A DNA stretch of 64,000 nucleotides from Photobacterium profundum SS9 (GCF_000196255.1 NC_006371.1:1844677-1908676); one strand, 5' to 3'. Shown: positions 24,717-34,975, numbered from the stretch's first letter. Made by a program: numbers and translations. The notes: a model not told the origin generated them from the letters alone.

Positions 24717-26284
24717 GTAAGCGTTCACCAGAGTAGCTTGACTGCTACCCTGAACAAAGATTGAAGATGTCAGGATATGGCTGTTTTTTCACGACAGCAT
24801 TGACAATCTGTTGAAGAGCGATAAATGGTGACATACTTCGTTTCTTGCAGGTTTCAACAAGAGTGTGTATTCGGCCTCGAAACTTATCACCGCGATCGGA
24901 GCTTGTACCAAAACTGATTTTTCGCATGATCACGCTTCCACGTAACCGGCGCTCGGCTTCATTGTTGGTTAATGGGATTGTTAAGGGAGCCGTCAGAAAT
25001 ACCCACAAACTGACTTCGTGCTTAAGAATGAATTTACATCGACCGCTATATCTAGATGTTGTGACATCCGCGCCTTTGTGTAACCAGCGCGTTAAGCTCT
25101 TTCTCAATCGCTTCATTCTCCGAAAGTATATCTCCGCTGAAATGTTTTCTTCTTCATAACAATGTTGAGTGCGAAAAATCATATTGATAAGCAGAGTCAG
25201 TCGTTTGCCAATAAAAGCGGTTAACCCACCCCCACTGTAATCGGCCATTTGTTGGAGATTTCGCTTTAGGTGGCCTAAGCAAAATTGATGTTTTTCAGGA
25301 TTGAGCCAATTATAGCTGGCACATTGATCGGAGATAACAACCCCAGCAAATTTTTCATTCAGCATCACTTTTGCCGAGTGGGTTGAGCGTGAAAACAAAA
25401 CACGTTCATAGACCCAATCATCACTCGACATCAGCCAACACCAGCGTAGGCTGCTTTCACCATTTCTGATGTGAGAAGTCTCATCAATATGAACCATTGG
25501 CGCTTTTTGAATGGCGTCTCGAACGGCTTGATGTAAAGGCGTAAGCATCGATGATACTTTTCCTTGAGCCTCGGAGATAGCGCCCGTGGAAAAGGAGGTG
25601 CCTAACTGCAGCTTGAGTAATTCTTGTATTTTACGAACGCTGAGATGAAACTGTCCAGCCAGCAGGGCAATGTAGCTCATGAGGTTAGGGCCCATTATTC
25701 CCTGTGGGGTATCTTGAGGCCGCTTCCCCTTAACGGAAGTCTGGCAATTTTGACACCGGCCATGAAAGACTTGATATTCAGTAATATTTACAATTGGCTC
25801 AGGGATTTCATGCACTTGATGCCGATAGGATGGTTTTTGATTAATCGCGATATGACTATCGCCACAACAAGGGCACAGTGAACTGGGCACACAGGGTACA
25901 ACAGTATCTGTCTTTTTGAGTTTGCTCAGTTTTCGCCGTTTGCCCTCGTGACCTTGTTGAGCTCCAATCTTATTGCCGCTACGAGGGCTTTCAGCTTTTT
26001 TCGCTCAGCCCTCTCTTTTGGGCCATCAGATGATGGCGACTTTGATGAGTTTTTAGAACTCGTCGAGAGCTTGTCTTCGTAGTGCCGCAATTTCTCCCAT
26101 AGCTCCTGGATAAGAGCTTGAGCTTCATTGAGGCTATTTACCGTCGGTGGTTCTTCTTTAAATGATAATTTCTTTTTCATACTGGTAAGCATGACGTGTG
26201 GGGAGGATCACTCAATAGCCAAATGTGGATCAAGTGCGCTCCATCACATTTTTTTGTGTCAATAGGGGGCTGGTGAACGGTTAC
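24717..26284 (-). mobile_element. IS66-family element (different from copies A and B)
   Basis: 1568 bp with ends GTAAGCGTTCACCAG and GTAACCGTTCACCAG in inverted orientation, flanked by the perfect 8-bp duplication GAAAATTC (24709-24716, 26285-26292). One transposase gene, frameshifted; no accessory genes. Confidence 0.92.
24745..26192 (-). pseudogene. IS66-family transposase, frameshifted
   Basis: The N-terminal part (25926-26192) has the coiled coil and Ser/Lys-rich linker, then goes out of frame. In the other frame the expected GAQQGHEGKRRKLSK block and zinc-ribbon-like CPCCGD appear and lead into the main part (24745-25890) with HIDETSHIRNG, VVISDQCASY, FCLGHLKRNLQQ and PLTNNEAERRLRGSVIMRKISFG. 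One missing A in the run at 25996-26001 explains the break. As in copy A, the defect is in a homopolymer. Confidence 0.88.
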
Positions 26285-27261
26285 GAAAATTCAGCACCTG
26301 TTGACGCAATACTTAAACCACCTTGTAATATTTTGATGAGCATATCAAGCTCAGCATTGCCTTCTTCACGGTATATAGCCTTGGCAAACCGATCACGATC
26401 TGTTTCATTAAATAAACGCTGATAGTTTTGATAGCTCAATATGCCAACAGAATCAGGATCGAGGTTATCGCCACTTTTTATGAATGAAGACAAGAAATCT
26501 CGCTGCATATATTCGCCTTCTTTCACAACATCGGCTTCTGTTCCCATATAGCGCCCACTAAGTGTAAGATTTGCTTGTTGGATAGGCGAAATACGCACAG
26601 CCATTTTTAAATCAGTCGAATCTACGCATGGATCATATGAAATAGGAAAATCACCAAACACGAACTGCCCATCATCATGAACATAATAACGGGCGAGACT
26701 TGTCGCCTCTCGTGGATAATGGGCAATATCATGATTGCCTATGGGTTTATAGTTGGCAAATAAATTCAATGGCTGCGCATTAGGGTTATCACCCCGAACA
26801 GAAAGGGCAAGTTCAACACTATTATAAGTATAAGGAGCATGATTAATATAACTAATAACACGCACTATACCGCGAGAACGATTATAGAGTGCGATATATG
26901 GGTAGCTATATTCTTTACTTTCTTGCTGAGCACCATTTTTTTCAAAGCCTAACTCTTGATGAATAAGTTCCCAGCCATCCTCTGCTGAAAAATCGGGTTC
27001 ACCACTGGTTCCAGCTTTCGCTGAAAAAGGAAACTTTTCAATATCATTGGAATAAAACGGGCTAACAACACGCTTCACTGAACTATCATACGAATTAGTA
27101 AAGCTATTGATAAGCCAATGCTTTTGACGCCAATCAAATTGAATGATTTCATAATTAGTGACGCCCTCTGGAATATCTGGAATTTCATTTGCGGCAGAGA
27201 GAATAGGAAGTAATAACGCTATGCAACAAGATAGCTGTTTTAATTTACAGGTAAAGCTCAT

Positions 27262-27507
27262 TTCGAGAGTCTCCATGTTAATAGGAGTCGGTAAAACAAT
27301 TCACCGGCATTTATGGGTAAATATCAATATATTTAGACTTCCTCTACGAGCTAACTTATAAATAATTATTATGGAAGAGTGGTAACTATACATTCAATGT
27401 ATAGTTACATTTGCAATAAAGATCCCATTTATAGACAATAGTGGTCAAGTGTGACTGAACACGGTTTTAATATACTGTTGAATATAAATAAAACAGAAAG
27501 AAATGAC
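27262..27507. other. intergenic upstream of the interrupted exported-protein gene
   Basis: Holds the 5' region of the interrupted gene. Contains the 11-bp sequence ACTATACATTC and its inverted near-copy around 27387-27408 (tatacattcaatgtata), a palindrome that may be an operator. No other gene seen. Confidence 0.35.
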
Positions 27508-27541
27508 AAAAAAGCCTGTTAGTGATCTAACAGGCTTTTTT
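27508..27541 (-). terminator. terminator after oligogalacturonate lyase
   Basis: AAAAAAGCCTGTTAG and CTAACAGGCTTTTTT form a 15-bp stem with A and T tails on both strands, 20 bp past the ogl stop. Bidirectional. Confidence 0.88.
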
Positions 27542-27560
27542 ATTAAGAAAAAATGAATAA

Positions 27561-28727
27561 TTAGTCTTTATATTCGACTGGAACTTCTGCGATATAAATT
27601 GCAGGAACCCCCTCAAAATCACTGGTGAACAACACACCATCATCATTTGGGGTAAATGATGGGTGGGGGTGAGTAATTTGACGATCACCATCTAATACAA
27701 CCCAAGATGAATTATGCTTCGCCAATTTGGCAAATGTCTTTTTCTTGGTATTCAAAATGTATAGGAATGGATCATTCTCAATGTCGTAGCTGTCACTGTC
27801 TGCAACATCAACTGGCGCATCACTGCCGTCACCTACCATCAGAGAGCCATCAAAGTTACTCATTAGGTGAGAACAAGGCGGCATCACCATTACTTCTTCA
27901 TTTTCCAGTGTTTCCGGATTCACTTTATAGATCACACGATCTGTCTGACCTTTAAAGTAAGACACATATGCCATTGCACTGCCGTCTGGAATCCAGAATT
28001 CATGGGTACAAGACTCCCCTACCTCATGCTCTTTAATCTTACGAACATTAGAGCCATCTTCATTCACCAACCACATTCGAGCATCAACGAGATCGTGGGG
28101 ACCTTCGTGGCAAAACCCGATAGTCGAATCATCGAATGGACGATAAATTGGGTGGCCTAGCCATGCATCATCTTGATGTACGACTTCCAACTCACCCGTT
28201 TCAATATCCACTTTGATTAGGCGACATGTTGGCTCTGTATGGTAGAAGTCATGAAATTTCTGCCAATCTGTTAGAGGCTTCCAGCAAGACTTTAGAATTT
28301 CGATACCAACCAGTTTTGTGCAGTCTGAATTCGCAACCCAGGTACCATAACCTTTCCAATCATCTTTGACGGTATAAATGATACTTTCTTGTAGCGTTTC
28401 GAGATCCACTTTCATCAAGTGAAGTTCATTTTTAACGTAGAAGAATGATTTATCATCATCAGAGATAAAACCACCAAACGTGTTATCACCAGCGCCTTCA
28501 GTTAATTGAATCGCAACCTGAGTCTCTAAATCAAGCAAATAATAGTTACGATTTCCGTCAAAATCACCTGCAAAAAGGAGCTTTCTACCATCCTTGGTAA
28601 AACATTTTTGATAAAAGTAGTTACGATGACACGTTATATTCTTTGGCGTAAGTCGCGTTACTTTTACTTGTGTATCACTGTCTAGAAAAGATTCAAACTC
28701 TAGCGTGATTTCGTTACCTTTGGACAT
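27561..28727 (-). CDS. ogl: oligogalacturonate lyase (PL22)
   Basis: 388 residues, the usual length of Ogl. It is a cytoplasmic seven-bladed beta-propeller lyase that cleaves unsaturated or saturated digalacturonate into monomers feeding the KDG pathway. Recognisable blocks are HRNYFYQKCFTKDGRKLLFAG near the N-terminus, TEPTCRLIKVDIETGE, GFCHEGPHDLVDARMWLVNEDG and CTHEFWIPDGSAMAYVSY, which include the His residues used for manganese binding and catalysis in this family. It lies 51 bp downstream of the symporter gene on the same strand and probably shares its KdgR-controlled promoter. Confidence 0.93.
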   Translation of the reverse strand: MSKGNEITLEFESFLDSDTQVKVTRLTPKNITCHRNYFYQKCFTKDGRKLLFAGDFDGNRNYYLLDLETQVAIQLTEGAGDNTFGGFISDDDKSFFYVKNELHLMKVDLETLQESIIYTVKDDWKGYGTWVANSDCTKLVGIEILKSCWKPLTDWQKFHDFYHTEPTCRLIKVDIETGELEVVHQDDAWLGHPIYRPFDDSTIGFCHEGPHDLVDARMWLVNEDGSNVRKIKEHEVGESCTHEFWIPDGSAMAYVSYFKGQTDRVIYKVNPETLENEEVMVMPPCSHLMSNFDGSLMVGDGSDAPVDVADSDSYDIENDPFLYILNTKKKTFAKLAKHNSSWVVLDGDRQITHPHPSFTPNDDGVLFTSDFEGVPAIYIAEVPVEYKD

Positions 28728-28778
28728 AAAAATCTCCTACTAAAGGCTGCTAGTTTCCTAGCAGCCCGTTTCATTCAT

Positions 28779-30548
28779 TTAGTTAACTGATGTTGCGGCA
28801 GCTTGTTCTGAATCATTTAGCCGTGCACTTCTCTTCAATCCGTAGCCAACAGCAAATATCGCAGCGGCACAGCCCAAGAACAGTAGTCGTCCCCAAAGTG
28901 GATTCGGAATCAACACCATCAAGGTTAAACCTGCCGACATATATATCACTAGCGTACCAAGCTTGGCGCGTTGCATACGGTCGACGATGTCTTGGCCTTC
29001 TTCAGAAACACATTCTGTATCTACATCTTCAAAGAACTCTTTGGTTGTTTCTACATATGGGTCTTTTTCTTCGTTGTAGAACAGAGTCGTTAAACAGAAG
29101 AAACCAGCGGTGAAAATTAAGTGCGCTGCAATGGTGATGACTGTACGTAGCTCACCAATTTCACGGCCTGTTAGATTTTCAATGCCAAACCAGCTCATCA
29201 CATATTGAGGGGTAAAGATATTCACTACCGCCCATGAAACAGTCAAACCAAAGACAACAGTTGCCCACGGTGCCCATTTCGGGGTCTTACGAATGATAAT
29301 ACCCAAGAATAGAGGAACTAAAACTGGTGACTGAAGCAATGTTGCCACTTGCATCATTAGATCGAACAAGCTTAGGTGACTCAATGAGTTGAAGAACTGA
29401 GCCATACCGATAACCAATATACCATTCACCAAACATGCGATTTGACCTGCACGTAGCAACTCTTTATCTTCCGCCTTACCTTTACGCACAATGGTTGAGT
29501 AGAAACTGCGAACAAAAATACCAGAGTTACGGTTAAGGGCCGAATCCATTGAAGACATGGTTGCCGCGAACAGACCTGCCATTAGTAGGCCAACCGTACC
29601 CAGAGGCATGGTTTCACGAGCAAACACGAGATATACCGCATCACTCGCTTTCGCACCTAACTCAGGGTAAGCCGATGCCGCATCTGGATACATAATTGCC
29701 GATGCCCACGGTGGAATAAACCAAATGATTGCACCGAACACCATCATGGCAAGTGCCATAGCCGCAGCTTTAGTCGCGTTGTTAGAATCTTTTGCGTTTA
29801 GAAAGCGGTAAGATTCCTGCATGTTGTTAATACTTTGCAGCTGTTTCACAATAAAGAAGAGGAAAGTACAAACAAGTAGTAATGGGTAGTTCATGTCTGG
29901 GCCCATGAAGAAGCCACCAGGGAACTCATTGATGATCTCGCTTGGGCCGCCCACAAAATAAAGAGCCACACCAGCACAAGCAATGGAAATTACGGCCACA
30001 ACCAATGTTTGAATAAAGTCTGAGGCAACCACTCCCCATGCACCACTGATCAGTGATATCACTAATACTGCTGCACCCGTCACGTAGATAGTGGTGTTGA
30101 TGTCTGCGTCAAATACTGCTGAAGCAAATACCCCTAAACCATTAAGCCATACACCCGCATTAATAACACTTAAGGGGATAATCACCCAAGTGAAAAATTG
30201 CTCATTCACCGAACCAAATCGACGTCGTACACCTTCTGTTGGTGTATCCACTCGCATTTGACGGAAGCGACGAGCAAAGTAATAGATTGCAAATACATAT
30301 GCGATCATATTACCAGCAAATACTGCTAGTACTGCAAAGCCATCGTTAAATGCTTTGCCTGCTGCACCTGTAAAAGTCCAAGCAGAAAACTGGGTCATAA
30401 AAGCGGTAGCGCCCACCATCCACCAGAGCATTTTACCGCCCCCACGAAAGTAATCACTGGTACTGTTACTTGCCATTTTTTTGAATAACACACTGATTGC
30501 AACCATAAGTGCAAAGTAGCCTGCTATTACAAGATAGTCGTATTCCAT
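28779..30548 (-). CDS. sodium/solute symporter, probable oligogalacturonide or uronate transporter
   Basis: 589-residue SSS-family protein with about 13-14 hydrophobic segments. The core contains GGGKMLWWMVGATAFMTQFSAWTFTGAAG, which matches the family's sodium-binding region, and AGLFAATMSSMDSALNRNSGIF, the conserved SSS signature around TM8. A long C-terminal cytoplasmic loop (TTKEFFEDVDTECVSEEGQD) precedes the last two helices. Location directly before ogl and behind a KdgR-type palindrome makes oligogalacturonide or its unsaturated products the likely substrate; this is inferred from context. Confidence 0.85.
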   Translation of the reverse strand: MEYDYLVIAGYFALMVAISVLFKKMASNSTSDYFRGGGKMLWWMVGATAFMTQFSAWTFTGAAGKAFNDGFAVLAVFAGNMIAYVFAIYYFARRFRQMRVDTPTEGVRRRFGSVNEQFFTWVIIPLSVINAGVWLNGLGVFASAVFDADINTTIYVTGAAVLVISLISGAWGVVASDFIQTLVVAVISIACAGVALYFVGGPSEIINEFPGGFFMGPDMNYPLLLVCTFLFFIVKQLQSINNMQESYRFLNAKDSNNATKAAAMALAMMVFGAIIWFIPPWASAIMYPDAASAYPELGAKASDAVYLVFARETMPLGTVGLLMAGLFAATMSSMDSALNRNSGIFVRSFYSTIVRKGKAEDKELLRAGQIACLVNGILVIGMAQFFNSLSHLSLFDLMMQVATLLQSPVLVPLFLGIIIRKTPKWAPWATVVFGLTVSWAVVNIFTPQYVMSWFGIENLTGREIGELRTVITIAAHLIFTAGFFCLTTLFYNEEKDPYVETTKEFFEDVDTECVSEEGQDIVDRMQRAKLGTLVIYMSAGLTLMVLIPNPLWGRLLFLGCAAAIFAVGYGLKRSARLNDSEQAAATSVN

Positions 30549-30558
30549 AGTAGAGCCT

Positions 30559-30577
30559 CGAAACGCCGTTTTAATTT
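30559..30577 (-). promoter_or_regulatory. KdgR-type operator upstream of the symporter-ogl operon
   Basis: CGAAACGCCGTTTTAATTT, a near-palindrome around CGCCG just upstream of the symporter start. It matches the repeated motif at 34956, 35047, 44381 and 45371 and the KdgR (IclR family) operator consensus in pectin genes. Confidence 0.75.
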
Positions 30578-30694
30578 AAGTGAATTATAAATTTAAAAAA
30601 CAAAACTATCTGTGACAAAAATCGAAACAACGGTTCATTTTGTTATTTTGACGTAAAATTGTGACGCTAATCACTTTATGTTGTTTGCTTTATT

Positions 30695-31733
30695 GGCTCT
30701 GTTCCAGATTATTGTTGTCATCGGTATGCCGCTACTAACATTTGCTGAAAATTAAGACCTGCATAGCTTTCTCTAAACCAAGCGAGATAATGGGGTAAAT
30801 ACTTCGTTGCGACGCCTCGCATTTTTATATCTATCCAACCTTTAAAATGTGCTATAGCACCATTCACTGTCTGAATATGATAAATCTTATCTTGCACTCT
30901 ATTTTCATTACTTATCAGCCTTTTATGGTCACAATTTGTTTCTTCAGCTATGCTGACGTATGCCCAAGCGCCATCACTGCACAAGATAGAATCTTTGACT
31001 ATATATGGTTCTAAATGCGAACTGATTTCAGAGGCTGTATCATCCGCTAAAACACCATCAATCATGTGCTTACTACGGTCTATCGACAAAAGCACTGCGA
31101 CCTGTTCACCTCGTTTTCTTTTGTCTACTTCGCCCCCGCGTTTCCTTGCAACCCTATCTCCATTCAACTTTTTTGTGCCTTTTTCAGAGTAGGCCAGAAA
31201 AAATTCGTCAACCTCAATGATCCCAGATAATTTATCTTTATATTGCTCTGATTGAGCTTCAAGAAAACGATGTCGCCATAAAAATGCTGTTTTAAGATTA
31301 ATATTACAAATCTTGGCAGCTTGACGTAATGGTAATTTCAGCTCCATACATTCTGCATATTGCAGCCAAAGATCACATTTATGTAATTTTGCTAATGGCG
31401 TTTTTGTTTTTATATTGAATGTTTTAGCGCACTCTTTGCAGCGATAACGCTGCACTGAACCAGATTTACCCCATTTATTAAAATGAAGTGAATGACAGTG
31501 TGGACATTGAGGTGAAATATCAAAAATAGGCTGAATAATGTCACCGACAGTTATTTCTGGCTGAATAGATTGAATGTTCAGCTTAACTTGCTCTCTTTGA
31601 GCCGGAGTCATGTCTAAAAGTAGTTGAGTAATATACTTCAAGCGATATGTGAATGTTTTAGCTCTCATTGCCTTAACCTTCAAGCTGTTAACTACACTTA
31701 TAAGTGTAGTCAACATTTTGATGGAACAGAGCC
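30695..31733 (-). mobile_element. IS1595-family insertion sequence, complete
   Basis: 1039 bp with inverted repeats GGCTCTGTTCCA and the 8-bp duplication GCTTTATT (30687-30694, 31734-31741), the size expected for IS1595. It sits about 115 bp upstream of the KdgR-type site of the symporter operon and so may displace upstream activator sites. Confidence 0.93.
30718..31668 (-). CDS. IS1595-family transposase
   Basis: The start at 31668 (MRAKTFTYRLKYI) has GAAGG upstream and is preferred to 31716. The N-terminal zinc ribbon is visible as CPHCHSLHFNKWG then CKECAKTFN (about residues 55-85). The ISXO2-type DDE domain includes IIEVDEFFL (Asp), CSDGAWAY (Asp) and HFKGWIDIKMRGVATKYLPHYLAW with the C-terminal acidic/Asn position. 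The frame is intact. Confidence 0.9.
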   Translation of the reverse strand: MRAKTFTYRLKYITQLLLDMTPAQREQVKLNIQSIQPEITVGDIIQPIFDISPQCPHCHSLHFNKWGKSGSVQRYRCKECAKTFNIKTKTPLAKLHKCDLWLQYAECMELKLPLRQAAKICNINLKTAFLWRHRFLEAQSEQYKDKLSGIIEVDEFFLAYSEKGTKKLNGDRVARKRGGEVDKRKRGEQVAVLLSIDRSKHMIDGVLADDTASEISSHLEPYIVKDSILCSDGAWAYVSIAEETNCDHKRLISNENRVQDKIYHIQTVNGAIAHFKGWIDIKMRGVATKYLPHYLAWFRESYAGLNFQQMLVAAYR

Positions 31734-31741
31734 GCTTTATT

Positions 31742-32009
31742 ATAGTTGTGCATATGAATAGTTAGCTAAATTACCCTTCAATATATACCCAAGTCACCTC
31801 AAGATGCAGGATTCAGAGTGATCTCAGCGTGTTTAATTCAAGAAAAATATGTGTAGGAATAGCATTCTCTTTTAAAGATATTTGATACAGAAGTAGATCG
31901 GCTAAATCACTCCTGAAGGAGGAGTTTTATTGGGGTAAATTTGAGGACATGTTTATGACAGAAAGGAAATAAAAAAGGCTCCAAAGAGCCTTTAAAGTGG
32001 TAGGGCAGA
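31742..32009. other. intergenic with terminators for the PL9 gene
   Basis: Holds an AAAGGCTCTTTGGAGCCTTT hairpin (about 31975-31994) with a T run on the minus strand, which should end the kdgM-PL9 transcript, and a short CTCCTGAAGGAG hairpin near 31911. The remainder shows no gene. Confidence 0.6.
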
Positions 32010-34241
32010 CTATCTGTTCATCATCTGTTTCAGTTGTAGCGCTTCAGCCATTCCCGGAACAGGGCTGTTTAGATCAATAATTGAGGCCTGCTTCATGGAT
32101 CTCAGCACTTTCAAATCGACAACTTGATCGTTTTGATCAACGGTTTTTCCGTCTTGAATAAATAGATTTCCGTCAGACTGGTCGCTATTCACTACATCAT
32201 CATATCGGCTTTCAACATTGAAGCGATATGAGGCGTTATTCAAGAACTCACCTTGCTTAATATCATCGGAATAAGGACTTTGACGGAACAAGTAATTAAA
32301 TCGTTTATTATCGATTGCCACATTGTTACTTACCGTGATTGAGCCAGGGTTAAAATTATCGGTAAAACCATCCATATTGTTGTTAAACGATAAGTTATTC
32401 TTGACAACATGCGGCACCGGTATCCCTTCACCTCCAAGTTTAAACCCATTACCTATCGTGCCACCTTTGTTGGAAACATCCAATGTGCGACCATTATTAA
32501 ATGCAATGGAATCTTGGATGGTTACCGCACCATTTGGTCCATCCTCTACCTTGTTAAACAAGTCCCAACCATCATCAATATTATGATGGGAGATACAACG
32601 AATAAATGTGTTACCGTCGCCAATACGCATCTTCGCCGCAAAACCATCAGCGTTAATTTGCGATGGATCCATATTGTTGTAACTTTCACTGTCTATGACA
32701 GTGTTATAGCTAGCCCACAGTGAACGCCCAATATTCTCAGGAGACGTTATTTGGAACCCTGTATCTGGAGCACCGTGTGTCGTCATTTTTTCGAAAGTAT
32801 TATGGCTTCCATGAACAATAAAACTTGCACCTGCCACTTCAATACCTTCATAACGCCAATAATTAGCTTTGTGTACTAATTCTCCAACAAAGCGCACCTT
32901 ATTGTTTTCTGCTTTTAGGTATTTTGGTTCTTCAGCTGTACCGCTCACTGAAATTGGTAAGGTAAGCTGAGCATAATCGCCTTGTTGAAGGATAATTGTG
33001 CCACCAGCAGGAAGAATTTCAATTGCGCTCGCTAAATCAAAAGGCTGAGATGGACTACCATCGGCTTTAGCACTACCTCGCGGTGAAACATAGATCTGCT
33101 CAGTGTTACTCACTGCAACTTGAGTAACACTAAAAGTCTCTGTCATCGCGTCACGGTTAGGACCTTCAAGTGCCGTAAAAGTCACTGAAAAATCATTGTC
33201 ACCTTTCGAAAGCATGGCTGTATGATTGAAAAGCTCTCCAGCATTAACATTTGTGTTAGCAATAACGCTTCCGTTTTGACTAACCTCAAAGGTGCCGGTG
33301 TAATTTGCGCGAGCTTGAACAGGGTAAATCTCTAACGCCGACTTAGTGGGCGAGGCAATTTCAAATACAGTATCCCCCTGCTTTGCTTCATATTTAACTG
33401 CGTCTATCGTCTTAGCTGGTGATAATGTCAGTTCAACATCACTGACATTGATCTTGGCATTACGCGAAGCAAAGAAACCAATATATTGACTCTCGGCATT
33501 CTGCATTTCTACAATATTAGCATTCGCACCTTTCACTGCATGAGTTTCGCTAACATTGCCATTTTGGTAGCTAACCTCAAAGCCAGCATTGTTACGTGTC
33601 AAACTCATTCGGTAGGTTTTAGTCACTCCATAAGGCACCCCCTCCATATAATCGACACGGCTTAACTTATTACCTGCGGTTCCCCAAGGCTGATAAACGC
33701 CTTCACGGAAAGAAGCATTGATATTGGTCATGCCATCATTAGTCCGAGTATGAGAACGCATTAAATTCATCACCATATTCGAAGCCGAAGGAAACTCTTC
33801 GTGCCCTTCAGGTTGTGGCATCAAGCGCTCTGTACCAAGAATATCACGTACCATAATTCCCGACCCTTCCTGGCGGTTTGGCGTTGCGCCCGTTTCTGGG
33901 CCAAGCTGCTCTAACTCAATATCAGCAGAGAGCGTAAAATTATACTCAGTCGGAATCTCTGTGTAGTAAAACGTTAACCCTTCATGTGAATTGGCTAACT
34001 TACCGCCGCGACTTTCAATGGTAACCTTCTGCTCTAAAGAGCCATCTTGTACTCGCTCGCCATTCACCGTGACCTGATTCAGCCCCACCTTTTCAGGTAA
34101 AATCGTTGAACCAAAATTTAGATCAGTTGATTGCCCAAACGTCACTGCTTTCCATACAAGATCATCAGCCGAGATATCAGATGCAAAGGCGTGCGGAGCA
34201 AAAGCGGCAGCTAAACAAAGCGTTAAAGTGTGTTTATTCAT
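32010..34241 (-). CDS. exopolygalacturonate lyase (PL9, PelX-like)
   Basis: 743 residues with a signal peptide (MNKHTLTLCLAAAFAPHAFA). The N-terminal ~370 residues look like beta-sandwich domains. The C-terminal half starts IYVSPRGSAKADGSPSQPFDLASAIE and continues as a right-handed beta-helix with repeated Asn- and Asp-rich turns (NTFIRCISHHNIDDGWDLFNK, GNGFKLGGEG, NNLSFNNNMDGFTDN), typical of PL9 pectate lyases such as PelX. It should cut unsaturated digalacturonate from pectate in the periplasm or outside. It follows kdgM by 14 bp, so both form one operon. Confidence 0.87.
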   Translation of the reverse strand: MNKHTLTLCLAAAFAPHAFASDISADDLVWKAVTFGQSTDLNFGSTILPEKVGLNQVTVNGERVQDGSLEQKVTIESRGGKLANSHEGLTFYYTEIPTEYNFTLSADIELEQLGPETGATPNRQEGSGIMVRDILGTERLMPQPEGHEEFPSASNMVMNLMRSHTRTNDGMTNINASFREGVYQPWGTAGNKLSRVDYMEGVPYGVTKTYRMSLTRNNAGFEVSYQNGNVSETHAVKGANANIVEMQNAESQYIGFFASRNAKINVSDVELTLSPAKTIDAVKYEAKQGDTVFEIASPTKSALEIYPVQARANYTGTFEVSQNGSVIANTNVNAGELFNHTAMLSKGDNDFSVTFTALEGPNRDAMTETFSVTQVAVSNTEQIYVSPRGSAKADGSPSQPFDLASAIEILPAGGTIILQQGDYAQLTLPISVSGTAEEPKYLKAENNKVRFVGELVHKANYWRYEGIEVAGASFIVHGSHNTFEKMTTHGAPDTGFQITSPENIGRSLWASYNTVIDSESYNNMDPSQINADGFAAKMRIGDGNTFIRCISHHNIDDGWDLFNKVEDGPNGAVTIQDSIAFNNGRTLDVSNKGGTIGNGFKLGGEGIPVPHVVKNNLSFNNNMDGFTDNFNPGSITVSNNVAIDNKRFNYLFRQSPYSDDIKQGEFLNNASYRFNVESRYDDVVNSDQSDGNLFIQDGKTVDQNDQVVDLKVLRSMKQASIIDLNSPVPGMAEALQLKQMMNR

Positions 34242-34255
34242 GTTTATTTCTCCAA

Positions 34256-34954
34256 TTAGAAGTTGTATTTCACGCCAAAACGGTAACGGAGTGCGTGCTC
34301 ATCTTTATAAGCAGAGTCATCACTTTTGTGAGTCAAAATACCTACTTCCATAAACGGTATCCAACCACTTTCAAATTGATTGTATTCACCAAAGAAATTG
34401 ACTAGATGATCGCTATCTTTATCTTTCCAGCCACCAGCACCCGATTCTAAATCTTTATACTCAAGATCAACGCCGACTTTACCCCAGCTCAATTTGTAGT
34501 CTGTTACGAGGTTAAGTTGATGGTAGCTTCTATTTGTACCTCCATCTGTTCGACGACTATCACCATAGCGGAGACGCAAGTTCGCACTCCAGTTATCGGT
34601 GATCTTCGTAATACCACGAATATTGTACTTATGCGTTGTACCTGTACTTGAAGCATCTGCTGCATAAGATGGCTGTAGGGTAAAGCGATCAGTAACCTTG
34701 TAGTTGTAGCTCACACCCACTTCATGACCACCACTCTTAACACCACGAAGGAATTCATCGTCTTGGTGACGCCATTTGGCTTCAACTGAAAATCCAATAC
34801 CATTATCGAAACGATGAGACACCGTAATTCGATCACGGTGTTGATCACCTTCACGATCTGGCATGTACTCATGGCGTAAGTTAATAGAAGTAGCAGAAGC
34901 TGCCGTTGACATTAAAGCAAGAAGTAGAGATGAGGCTAACAATTTAATTTTCAT
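34256..34954 (-). CDS. kdgM: oligogalacturonate-specific outer-membrane porin, KdgM family
   Basis: 232 residues with a signal peptide (MKIKLLASSLLLALMSTAASA). The mature part alternates hydrophobic and polar residues in amphipathic beta strands rich in Arg (LRHEYMPDREGDQHRDRITVSHRF), as expected of the 12-stranded KdgM porins whose Arg residues guide acidic oligogalacturonides. It ends in the outer-membrane C-terminal Phe (FGVKYNF). A KdgR-type site lies immediately upstream. Confidence 0.93.
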   Translation of the reverse strand: MKIKLLASSLLLALMSTAASATSINLRHEYMPDREGDQHRDRITVSHRFDNGIGFSVEAKWRHQDDEFLRGVKSGGHEVGVSYNYKVTDRFTLQPSYAADASSTGTTHKYNIRGITKITDNWSANLRLRYGDSRRTDGGTNRSYHQLNLVTDYKLSWGKVGVDLEYKDLESGAGGWKDKDSDHLVNFFGEYNQFESGWIPFMEVGILTHKSDDSAYKDEHALRYRFGVKYNF

Positions 34955-34955
34955 T

Positions 34956-34975
34956 TTAAAACGCCGTTTTAATTT
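34956..34975 (-). promoter_or_regulatory. KdgR-type operator at kdgM
   Basis: TTAAAACGCCGTTTTAATTT, with perfect inner symmetry AAAACGnCGTTTT, immediately upstream of the kdgM start region. Binding here would block kdgM-PL9 transcription. Confidence 0.75.

Larger units (their letters stand above)
23691..27261 (-). pseudogene. exported protein of unknown function, interrupted by an IS66-family element
   Basis: The N-terminal piece (26285-27261) begins MSFTCKLKQLSCCIALLLPILSA, a signal peptide ending near ANE, with GGAG 9 nt before the ATG. The C-terminal piece is 23691-24716. Removing the IS and one copy of the 8-bp duplication GAAAATTC joins them in frame (IASTGAEF then SGIPVAPQLL), giving a ~660-residue periplasmic or secreted protein. 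No domain is recognised. The fragment after the IS has an open frame of its own (345 codons) but lacks an export signal. Confidence 0.8.
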
